A DNA stretch of 5,932 bases from the NCBI GenBank assembly GCA_027038095.1, contig JALVYA010000227.1:1-5932 (forward strand), written 5' to 3'. The translations under genes and the position numbers were made by a program. The notes under the pieces are model-generated. The model had not been told where the DNA came from and did not search any database. It saw only the letters and a program-made list of their open reading frames with translations. Numbering within the stretch: the first letter of the stretch is position 1; each line of letters begins with the position of its first letter. Origin of the DNA: Archaeoglobaceae archaeon (lineage in GTDB: Archaea; Halobacteriota; Archaeoglobi; Archaeoglobales; Archaeoglobaceae). This document shows, piece after piece, positions 1 to 4,251 of this stretch.

Positions 1-314
1 CTGTTCGCAATTCTCTCAGCAAGCCCTATTATCGGTGTGCCCGTCACGTGGTAGCCCATCGGGAAGAGCACGTTGTAGCCGTTCATTCTCATGTACCTTG
101 CAACGGCATCGCCTATCGTTATCGTCCTCGTGTGTCCCGCATGTAAGTTTCCGTTGAGGTAGGGATAGGGTATCGTTATGAAGAACTTGGGTCTTTCATC
201 CGGTTCAGCTTCGAAGATTTTGCTCTCTCTCCACCTTTTCTGCCACTTTCTCTCTATTGCGTGAAAGTCAGGAACACCGGTAACACCAGTAACGTTAGCC
301 TCATCGGTTTCCAT
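1..314 (-). CDS. leuS: Leucyl-tRNA synthetase, N-terminal part (cut by left edge)
   Basis: This class I aminoacyl-tRNA synthetase charges tRNA-Leu with leucine in the cytoplasm. Only the first 104 codons are present; the gene continues past base 1. The translation carries the archaeal LeuRS catalytic start: IERKWQKRW at residues 20-28, then ITIPYPYLNGNLHAGHTRT at 46-64, where HAGH (58-61) is the HIGH signature of the Rossmann active site, followed by GDAVARYMRMNGYNVLFPMGYHVTGTPI, typical of Leu/Ile/Val enzymes. The archaeal or eukaryotic LeuRS wording (PYLNGNLHAGH) argues against IleRS or ValRS. ATG at 314 is chosen because a TATA-like box is centred 26 bases upstream, which predicts a leaderless message, and no Shine-Dalgarno is seen. 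The first 16 residues precede the usual conserved start and contain a VTGVTG duplication. Confidence 0.95.
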   Translation of the reverse strand, partial: METDEANVTGVTGVPDFHAIERKWQKRWRESKIFEAEPDERPKFFITIPYPYLNGNLHAGHTRTITIGDAVARYMRMNGYNVLFPMGYHVTGTPIIGLAERIAN

Positions 315-335
315 AGGCGGGAGAGATTCTGAAGG

Positions 336-344
336 TTTTAAAAA
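336..344 (-). promoter_or_regulatory. TATA box for leuS
   Basis: On the minus strand this reads TTTTTAAAA, centred 26 bases before the leuS ATG at 314. That spacing puts transcription start at about the A of ATG, so the mRNA is probably leaderless. Upstream of it lie three AAAAGT units spaced 11 bases apart (341-371, plus strand). Inferred from position and composition only. Confidence 0.6.
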
Positions 345-371
345 GTTTGAGAAAAGTGTATGAAAAGTGTA
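341..371. repeat. Three AAAAGT units phased at 11 bp
   Basis: The plus strand has AAAAGT at 341-346, 352-357 and 363-368. The last two belong to an exact 10-base direct repeat, GAAAAGTGTA, at 351-360 and 362-371. The period of 11 is close to one helical turn, so all units face one side of the DNA next to the leuS TATA box. The array begins 6 bases beyond the lipoprotein stop codon. Read on the minus strand the units are ACTTTT tracts, which could instead act as an oligo-T terminator for the lipoprotein gene. Confidence 0.6.
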
Positions 372-376
372 CAAAC

Positions 377-874
377 TCACGGGCTCCAGCTTATGTTCCA
401 GGTTACAATTGCGTTTTTAGATGCCAGAACTCTTCCAGTCTTGCTGAGAACCTGCACGACGACGAGGAGTTTATCTCCCTTTTTGGGCACAGTCTTTGGA
501 CTGCTGAATCCAATGTAGGCAATTATCGTGCCCTGTTTGTTTATCGGCACGTAGGTGGACGGAGTCGTTCTGACTCCTAACTCCTTCATATTTTTTACTC
601 CGCTCATGTCGTATGCGAACAGAATAATTCCGGGCATCGGTGTGGAGTACCAGGGATGCAGAACAGGAGCTTTGCTTTTTGGTATCAAAACTGCTTTTGC
701 GTATTTAATTCTGAGTATGTGCTGGTTTCCTGCAATGTAGTGCTCAAAGCATACCTCTATTGCCGGAAGCTTTTTCTCCTGAGTGCAACCGGTGAACAGA
801 GCTGAAACTAAAATCGCCGTTACGAGTAAGATCACAGCTCCGGATTTTGGTAATTTTTTCTTTGAGCCCATCAT
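377..874 (-). CDS. Predicted secreted lipoprotein of unknown function
   Basis: I do not recognise this 165-residue protein. It starts with a basic stretch (Lys 5-7 and 10), then a hydrophobic segment (about 12-28) ending in LFTGC with Cys30, which resembles a lipobox with cleavage before Cys30; there is no twin-arginine. The product is therefore probably Sec-exported and lipid-anchored on the outside of the membrane. The mature part (about 136 residues) alternates hydrophobic and polar residues (ILRIKYAKAVLI, GIILFAYDM, TIIAYIGF, KLLVVVQVL, NAIVTWNISW), suggesting a small beta-sandwich; this is a guess from the pattern. No catalytic motif is visible. Two adjacent ATG codons (874 and 871) could serve as start; 874 lies 28 bases from a TATA box. 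It has its own promoter inside the end of the hydrolase gene and lies codirectional between the hydrolase and leuS. Confidence 0.75.
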   Translation of the reverse strand: MMGSKKKLPKSGAVILLVTAILVSALFTGCTQEKKLPAIEVCFEHYIAGNQHILRIKYAKAVLIPKSKAPVLHPWYSTPMPGIILFAYDMSGVKNMKELGVRTTPSTYVPINKQGTIIAYIGFSSPKTVPKKGDKLLVVVQVLSKTGRVLASKNAIVTWNISWSP

Positions 875-896
875 TTTTACAAACCTGAAAAATGGG

Positions 897-907
897 TTTA
901 AAAATTT
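897..907 (-). promoter_or_regulatory. TATA box for the lipoprotein gene
   Basis: The minus strand reads AAATTTTTAAA, centred about 28 bases before ATG 874. It overlaps the stop codon of the hydrolase gene (906-908). Two T5 runs on the minus strand just past that stop (in ATTTTTAAACCCATTTTTC) could also end the hydrolase transcript, so terminator and promoter may share these bases. An AGGT eight bases before ATG 874 is a weak possible Shine-Dalgarno. Confidence 0.5.
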
Positions 908-1769
908 AGCTTTTCTGCCTGTATGGCTTTACTGCTTTTACCGCTATTTTTCCTCCACGCTCAAACAGCTCAAGCAATCCCCTCTCGCACATGCTTGATA
1001 TGTGCCCCCTCACCGGAGGCATTACGACAAGTACAGCCTTAACCCCTTTAAATCCGTACTTTCTCGCGAGCTCTGCTATTACCTCCATCTCTTCAACTCC
1101 GTCGTCCCCGTTCTCCCTCACGATTTCGTAGATTTCCCTCTCCTTTTCCCTGAGCATTTTTATGTTCGTGTCTATTACCTTCAGCCCCTCCCTCCTTTCG
1201 AACACATCTCCGTGTCCGGGAACGAGCAAATCCCAGTCTTCTCTTTTTATGACTTTCAAGCTCTCCATCATTCTGTCCGGGTCGACGTAGTAAAGTATCC
1301 CGAACTTTTCCCAGTAGCTTGGGCAGTGAACGGAGTCACCGGCAACAAAGATGCCGTCTATAAGATACGACTTGTGGGATGGTGTGTGTCCGTGAGTTGG
1401 AACAGTTTTTATGTCAGCACCCTCGAGGCTATCTGAAAATTCATCCACCCCGACTCCTCTGCCAAGAAAGTATGGAGTTACTATGTCTTCGGGCAGTTTT
1501 GCCCAGCTGTACATTCCTCTCCAGTTTATTTCTGGATTTTCAACGAGCGGCGTTTCGTGCCTTGGAGCCAGTATCTTTACTTTCCCCTCCAGAAACAGGG
1601 CGTCACCAAAGTGATCCGCATGACCGTGGGTAATCAGGATTTCTTTAACGCCATCGTAAACGTTCTTTCCCACATTCGGGTCGGTTGCAATGCCATTTTT
1701 AAAAACAGCCGTATTAACGTCGAATTTTCCCTCGTAAATTTTTACGCTGTCGTTACAAAACCTCAACAT
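906..1769 (-). CDS. Metallo-beta-lactamase-fold metal-dependent hydrolase
   Basis: A 287-residue member of the metallo-beta-lactamase superfamily (glyoxalase II-like group). The metal ligands are readable in order: THGHADH with His48, His50, Asp52 and His53; His126 in the THGHTPSH segment; Asp145 in VAGDSVH; and His186 in VPGHGD. The set is complete for a two-metal site, so the enzyme should be active. Residues about 200-287 form a helical tail ending in a winged-helix-like stretch (ELARKYGFKGVKAVLVVMPPVRGHISSMCERGLLELF), as in several relatives that have a C-terminal helical or winged domain. The substrate cannot be told from sequence; thioester, phosphodiester and RNA hydrolases all occur in this fold. 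ATG 1769 is chosen because the conserved fold begins there and a TATA box is centred 27 bases upstream; the frame stays open to about 2315 only by chance, antisense to the next gene. Divergent from the translation cluster. Confidence 0.9.
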   Translation of the reverse strand: MLRFCNDSVKIYEGKFDVNTAVFKNGIATDPNVGKNVYDGVKEILITHGHADHFGDALFLEGKVKILAPRHETPLVENPEINWRGMYSWAKLPEDIVTPYFLGRGVGVDEFSDSLEGADIKTVPTHGHTPSHKSYLIDGIFVAGDSVHCPSYWEKFGILYYVDPDRMMESLKVIKREDWDLLVPGHGDVFERREGLKVIDTNIKMLREKEREIYEIVRENGDDGVEEMEVIAELARKYGFKGVKAVLVVMPPVRGHISSMCERGLLELFERGGKIAVKAVKPYRQKS

Positions 1770-1791
1770 TATTCGGATTCCGAAGTCAACG

Positions 1792-1800
1792 TTTATAAAT
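1792..1800 (-). promoter_or_regulatory. TATA box for the hydrolase gene
   Basis: The minus strand reads ATTTATAAA (then C), a strong archaeal TATA match centred 27 bases before ATG 1769. The predicted transcript starts at or next to the start codon, so it is leaderless. Confidence 0.7.
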
Positions 1801-1825
1801 CTTAGCTTCGTTTTCTGTCGTAGTT

Positions 1826-1836
1826 CTGCAGGTTGG
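1826..1836. repeat. CTGCAGGTTGG element, copy 1
   Basis: This 11-mer lies between the two divergent promoters and occurs again, exactly and in the same orientation, at 4190-4200 before the LX promoter. Possible shared regulatory site; function not known. Confidence 0.4.
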
Positions 1837-1850
1837 AGCTGCGTTGTTTC

Positions 1851-1868
1851 TGCTCTGACACCAGAGCA
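1851..1868. promoter_or_regulatory. Inverted repeat, candidate operator between divergent promoters
   Basis: TGCTCTG-ACAC-CAGAGCA is a perfect 7-base inverted repeat with a 4-base centre. It lies upstream of both divergent TATA boxes, so neither predicted transcript contains it; a protein-binding DNA palindrome is therefore more likely than an RNA hairpin. It ends one base before the palindrome over the right-hand TATA box. Confidence 0.5.
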
Positions 1869-1869
1869 A

Positions 1870-1882
1870 GAGTTATTAACTC
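1870..1882 (+). promoter_or_regulatory. TATA box of the translation cluster, inside a palindrome
   Basis: GAGTTATTAACTC contains the TATA-like core TTATTAA centred at 1876, 27 bases before ATG 1903, so the first message is probably leaderless. The 13 bases form a perfect palindrome around the central T, which could also be an operator overlapping the TATA box. Confidence 0.6.
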
Positions 1883-1902
1883 CTCCGTGATTTTCGTAAA
1901 GT

Positions 1903-2184
1903 ATGGGCAGCAGAGGCTGTGTGAAGAGCGGAAAAGGTAAAAGGGTTGCAAACAGGGGAGCCCGGGACAGGATTGTAACAGTAAACGTTGGAAAGAGAGG
2001 GCTTACAGAAAATTTAATAAACGAGATTAATCTCCAGCTTGAAAAGCGCGGAGTCGTTAAGGTGAAAATGCTCCGCAGCTTTAGAGCGGGTAACGATAGA
2101 AGAGAGCTCGCCAGAATGATCGAGTCCAGAGTCAGGGGCGAGGTTGTCGACCTGAGAGGGTTCGTACTCACGATCAAGCACTGA
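1903..2184 (+). CDS. YhbY/CRM-domain RNA-binding protein
   Basis: A 93-residue basic protein with a CRM (YhbY) domain. The core starts at residue 24: IVTVNVGKRGLTENLINEI, with the family's GxxG loop at Gly30-Lys-Arg-Gly33 followed by LTENLI, then VVKVKML (51-57), a helix with DRRELARMIE (65-74) and the final strand VVDLRGFVLTI. YhbY proteins bind pre-50S ribosomal particles and assist assembly; the archaeal ones are less studied but sit in ribosomal gene clusters, as here. The first 22 residues are a Lys/Arg/Gly-rich tail, probably an extra RNA contact. ATG 1903 fits the promoter spacing. It is the first gene of the unit, with rps19e starting 11 bases after its stop. An archaeal YhbY neighbour, the RNase P subunit Rpp21, is not found in this interval. 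Confidence 0.88.
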   Translation: MGSRGCVKSGKGKRVANRGARDRIVTVNVGKRGLTENLINEINLQLEKRGVVKVKMLRSFRAGNDRRELARMIESRVRGEVVDLRGFVLTIKH

Positions 2185-2186
2185 GG

Positions 2187-2192
2187 GGTGGT
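2187..2192 (+). promoter_or_regulatory. GGTGGT ribosome binding site of rps19e
   Basis: GGTGGT three bases before the TTG start at 2196. It can pair fully with AUCACC near the archaeal 16S rRNA 3' end if one G-U wobble is allowed. It supports the TTG as the true start. Confidence 0.6.
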
Positions 2193-2195
2193 AGT

Positions 2196-2645
2196 TTGGC
2201 GACTGTGTATGATGTCCCACCGGACATGCTCATTCAGAGGGTTGCTGAAAGGCTCAAGGAAATCGACGAAATAAAGCCGCCGGAGTGGGCGATATTCGTG
2301 AAGACAGGAGTCCACAAAGAAAGGTCTCCGGAACAGGAGGACTGGTGGTACCTCAGAACTGCTGCAATTCTGAGAAAGGTTTACATAAACCAGCCTGTAG
2401 GTCTGGAAAGGCTCAGAACTGCTTACGGCGGGAGAAAGAGAAGAGGTTCCGAACCGCCCAAGTTCAGGAAAGGCAGCGGATCGGTAATCAGGAAAGCTCT
2501 GCAGCAGCTCGAAAAAGCTGAGCTTGTTAAGAAGACAGATAAGGGAAGAGTGGTTACGCCCAAGGGTAAAGCTCTGCTCGACAGAATTGCTGCTGAGATA
2601 AAGAAAGAGCTTGAAGAGGAAATTCCGGCGTTAGCCAAGTACTGA
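2196..2645 (+). CDS. rps19e: Ribosomal protein eS19 (TTG start)
   Basis: Small-subunit protein shared by archaea and eukaryotes and absent from bacteria; in yeast and human eS19 is needed for late 40S maturation. The 149 residues match the family: MATVYDVPPDMLIQRVAERL, then WAIFVKTGVHKERSPEQEDWWYLRTAAILRKVY (31-63), the basic loop YGGRKRRGSEPPKFRKGSGSVIRKALQQLEKAELV (77-111) and the winged-helix end GRVVTPKGKALLD. The start is TTG at 2196: the family normally begins MATVYDV, and a GGTGGT site lies three bases upstream. The first in-frame ATG (2226) would remove ten conserved residues. Second gene of the unit; a TATA-like stretch follows its stop codon. Confidence 0.95.
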   Translation: MATVYDVPPDMLIQRVAERLKEIDEIKPPEWAIFVKTGVHKERSPEQEDWWYLRTAAILRKVYINQPVGLERLRTAYGGRKRRGSEPPKFRKGSGSVIRKALQQLEKAELVKKTDKGRVVTPKGKALLDRIAAEIKKELEEEIPALAKY

Positions 2646-2651
2646 AGTAAA

Positions 2652-2660
2652 ATATTAATT
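2652..2660 (+). promoter_or_regulatory. Possible internal promoter before the PDCD5-like gene
   Basis: ATATTAATT lies just after the rps19e stop, in the longest AT-rich gap of this unit, centred about 27 bases before ATG 2682. This is the spacing seen for the leaderless genes here. A Shine-Dalgarno-like site is also present, so both modes are possible. Weak: composition only. Confidence 0.35.
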
Positions 2661-2681
2661 TTAGGAAAAGAAGTGTCGAAT

Positions 2682-3023
2682 ATGGAAGCCGATGAACTTG
2701 AGGAAATCAGGAGAAGAAAGCTGATGGAATTGCAGGCACAGAGGGAGAGAGAGCTTGAAGAGCTTCAAAAACAGCAGGAAATGCAGAAACAGATAGAGGC
2801 TCAGAAAAGGGCAATTCTCAGAAAAATACTCGAACCGGAGGCAAAGGAGAGGCTTGCGAGGGTTAAACTTGCATACCCGGAAATAGCTGAGGCTGTGGAA
2901 AACCAGCTGATCTACCTTGCCCAGTCCGGAAGGCTGAGCACAAAAATTAGCGACGAAATGATGAAGGAGATTTTGAGGAGAGCCATGCCCAAGAAAAGGG
3001 AGCCAAAAATTATTAGGAAGTGA
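2682..3023 (+). CDS. PDCD5/TFAR19-family protein
   Basis: A 113-residue protein of the PDCD5 family, annotated in archaea as DNA-binding protein. The N-terminal third (residues 4-48) is a long charged helix, rich in Glu, Arg and Gln with heptad-like spacing (LEEIRRRKLMELQAQRERELEELQKQQ). The conserved core follows: ILEPEAKERLARVKLAYPEIAEAVENQLIYLAQSGRLSTKISDEMMKEIL (49-98), a three-helix bundle, then a basic tail (PKKREPKIIRK). Human PDCD5 binds the TRiC/CCT chaperonin; the archaeal role is unsettled, and its place among ribosomal genes and near prefoldin points to protein synthesis or folding. ATG 2682 is preferred because GAAGTG lies six bases upstream, the same type of site as before rpl39e. 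GTG 2673, three codons earlier, is the alternative, but its GTG is part of that site. Confidence 0.9.
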   Translation: MEADELEEIRRRKLMELQAQRERELEELQKQQEMQKQIEAQKRAILRKILEPEAKERLARVKLAYPEIAEAVENQLIYLAQSGRLSTKISDEMMKEILRRAMPKKREPKIIRK

Positions 3024-3027
3024 GATT

Positions 3028-3180
3028 ATGGGGAAAAAGACGGTTGGAGTTAAGAAGAGGCTTGGAAAGTTCTGCAAACAGAACAGGAGGTGCCCGGTCT
3101 GGGTAACTCTGAAAACGAACAGGAGAGTGTACGGCAGCCCGAAGAGGAGAAACTGGAGGTCCAAAACTCTTAAAGTTTGA
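3028..3180 (+). CDS. rpl39e: Ribosomal protein eL39
   Basis: A 50-residue, very basic large-subunit protein. Its sequence begins MGKKTVGVKKRLGKFCKQN and continues RRCPVWVTLKTNRRV, then the family signature RRNWRSKTLKV at the C terminus. In archaeal and eukaryotic ribosomes eL39 lines the lower part of the peptide exit tunnel, in the place taken in bacteria by an extension of uL23. The length agrees with the usual 50-51 residues. It starts four bases after the PDCD5 stop, and its likely ribosome binding site (AGGAAGTGA, 3015-3023) overlaps the end of that gene, so the two are probably translationally coupled. Confidence 0.96.
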   Translation: MGKKTVGVKKRLGKFCKQNRRCPVWVTLKTNRRVYGSPKRRNWRSKTLKV

Positions 3181-3194
3181 AGGCTGGAAACAGG

Positions 3195-3200
3195 GGTGGT
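3195..3200 (+). promoter_or_regulatory. GGTGGT ribosome binding site of rpl31e
   Basis: GGTGGT four bases before ATG 3205. It decides the start: the earlier in-frame GTG codons (3196 and 3199) are part of the site itself. Confidence 0.6.
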
Positions 3201-3204
3201 GGTC

Positions 3205-3471
3205 ATGGCCGATATAGTTGTTGAGCGTGTCTACACGCTGAGACTGAAGCACAAGATGAAAAGGTATCCGAGGTGGCTGAGGTCGAAGAAAGCTGTGAAG
3301 TACGTCAGAAAATTCCTCGTAAGGCACATGAAGGCGGAAGAGGACAAGATAAAGATAGACTCAAGTATAAACGAGAAAATCTGGGAGAGGGGTGCGCAGA
3401 AACCACCTTCGAAGATAAGGATTAGAGCCGTAAAGTTTGACGACGGTGTTGTGGAAGCGGAACTGGCCTAA
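3205..3471 (+). CDS. rpl31e: Ribosomal protein eL31
   Basis: An 88-residue large-subunit protein specific to archaea and eukaryotes, placed at the rim of the exit tunnel, where eukaryotic eL31 contacts nascent-chain factors. Family features are clear: ERVYTLRLKHKMKRYPRWLRSKKAVKYVRKFLVRHMKAEEDKIKIDSSINEKIWERGAQKPPSKIRIRAVKFDDG (7-81), including the conserved IWERG and PPSKIRIRA motifs, and a short acidic end (VVEAELA). ATG 3205 is preferred because MADIVVERVYTL is the usual start and the GTG codons nine and six bases earlier belong to the GGTGGT site. It lies 24 bases after rpl39e and ten before eif6. Confidence 0.96.
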   Translation: MADIVVERVYTLRLKHKMKRYPRWLRSKKAVKYVRKFLVRHMKAEEDKIKIDSSINEKIWERGAQKPPSKIRIRAVKFDDGVVEAELA

Positions 3472-3481
3472 ATTTTTCATT

Positions 3482-4147
3482 ATGCCGGGAAATCAGCTCT
3501 CGATACGTGGAAATCCGATGGTTGGCCTTTACGTAAGGGTCAGCGAGAATTTTGCGGTGGTAGGAGTTAAAGACGAGTCCATCGTGGAGAGTCTGAAAAA
3601 CGAGCTCGACGTCGACGTTGTTGTCACCACGATTGCGGGGAGTGAGCTGGCTGGAGCGATGATTGCAGCGAACTCCAGTGGCATTCTCGTCTGCAAACAC
3701 GTTTCGGCAAAAGAAATAGAGATCCTGAGCAGGGTGGCAGATGTGTACGTTGTTGACACGAACATGACGTGCCTCGGAAATGTCGTGTGCGTTAACGACA
3801 GAGGAGCTGTAATACACCCCGAGGCTGACAGCAGAATAGAGGAGGCTGTTAGAGATAAACTTGACGTGGACGTAATAAGGGGAACTGTTGGAGGAATAAA
3901 GACCGTCGGCATGGCTGCAGTGGTAACGAATAAGGGAGGGCTTCTGCATCAAAGCGCCAGCGACTGGGAGGTCAAGAGAATTGAGAAAACTCTCGGCATA
4001 GAAACGGAGAAAGGGACTGTGAACTTTGGACAGGACATGGTTGGTGCTGGTTTGATTGCAAACACAAAAGGCTACATTGTTGGAAGAGACACCACCGGTT
4101 TCGAGCTCGGAATCGTGGAGCAGGCTCTTGGATTTGTTGAGCTGTAG
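3482..4147 (+). CDS. eif6: Translation initiation factor 6 (aIF6)
   Basis: A 221-residue archaeal homologue of eIF6, which binds the large subunit near uL14 and blocks premature joining of the subunits; it also acts in 50S/60S biogenesis. The pentein fold of five pseudo-repeats shows as recurring blocks: IAGSELAGAMIAANSSGILV (51-70), CLGNVVCVNDRGAVIHPE (97-114), TVGMAAVVTNKGGLLHQ (141-157) and VGAGLIANTKGYIVGRDTTGFELGIVEQALG (187-217). The length fits the archaeal family (about 220-228). ATG 3482 is chosen because the repeat IRGNPMVGLYVRV aligns with the family's first strand; the frame is open upstream inside rpl31e, but those residues are the shadow of that gene. No Shine-Dalgarno is visible in the ten-base AT-rich gap, so initiation may depend on coupling to rpl31e. 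Last gene of this unit; no T-rich terminator follows. Confidence 0.95.
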   Translation: MPGNQLSIRGNPMVGLYVRVSENFAVVGVKDESIVESLKNELDVDVVVTTIAGSELAGAMIAANSSGILVCKHVSAKEIEILSRVADVYVVDTNMTCLGNVVCVNDRGAVIHPEADSRIEEAVRDKLDVDVIRGTVGGIKTVGMAAVVTNKGGLLHQSASDWEVKRIEKTLGIETEKGTVNFGQDMVGAGLIANTKGYIVGRDTTGFELGIVEQALGFVEL

Positions 4148-4181
4148 AGCGAGAAAGCTGTAGCCAGTAAGGTGAGTCGAT

Positions 4182-4200
4182 CAGGTTGGCTGCAGGTTGG
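4182..4200. repeat. Tandem CAGGTTGG repeat, 11 bp period
   Basis: CAGGTTGG at 4182-4189 and 4193-4200, exact copies 11 bases apart, ending eight bases before the LX TATA box. The second copy sits inside the 11-mer CTGCAGGTTGG also found at 1826-1836. Placement suggests a factor-binding site on one face of the DNA; no known site was recognised. Confidence 0.5.
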
Positions 4201-4208
4201 CATGAGTA

Positions 4209-4218
4209 AATTTATAAA
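4209..4218 (+). promoter_or_regulatory. TATA box for the LX-pfdA-ftsY unit
   Basis: AATTTATAAA, a strong archaeal TATA match in the 104-base gap after eif6. It is centred about 38 bases before ATG 4252, so the transcript should have a leader of about 12 bases, just long enough to hold the GGGGGGAG ribosome binding site at 4240-4247. No terminator is visible before it, so read-through from eif6 may add to expression. Confidence 0.7.
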
Positions 4219-4251
4219 AGCCCGGTATCAGGACGGAATGGGGGGAGAAAA

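Noticed and set aside
1002..1436. Plus-strand open frame opposite the hydrolase
   Set aside because: Low-complexity shadow of a well-supported gene with intact metal-binding motifs on the other strand.
1828..1842. GCAG...CTGC short hairpin in the divergent region
   Set aside because: Only four pairs with a seven-base loop; not above chance.
1770..2315. Open-frame upstream extension of the hydrolase on the minus strand (a 469-codon reading frame in total)
   Set aside because: It runs antisense through the YhbY-type gene and into rps19e, has no recognisable domain, and the TATA box and fold boundary both place the start at 1769.
2661..3206. 181-codon minus-strand open frame
   Set aside because: Antisense to the PDCD5-like gene and rpl39e; its Leu/Phe/Ser-rich product is what an AG-rich coding strand gives when read backwards.
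3437..3481. N-terminal extension of eif6 overlapping rpl31e
   Set aside because: These codons lie inside the conserved C terminus of rpl31e in another frame, and the eIF6 family starts where ATG 3482 does.
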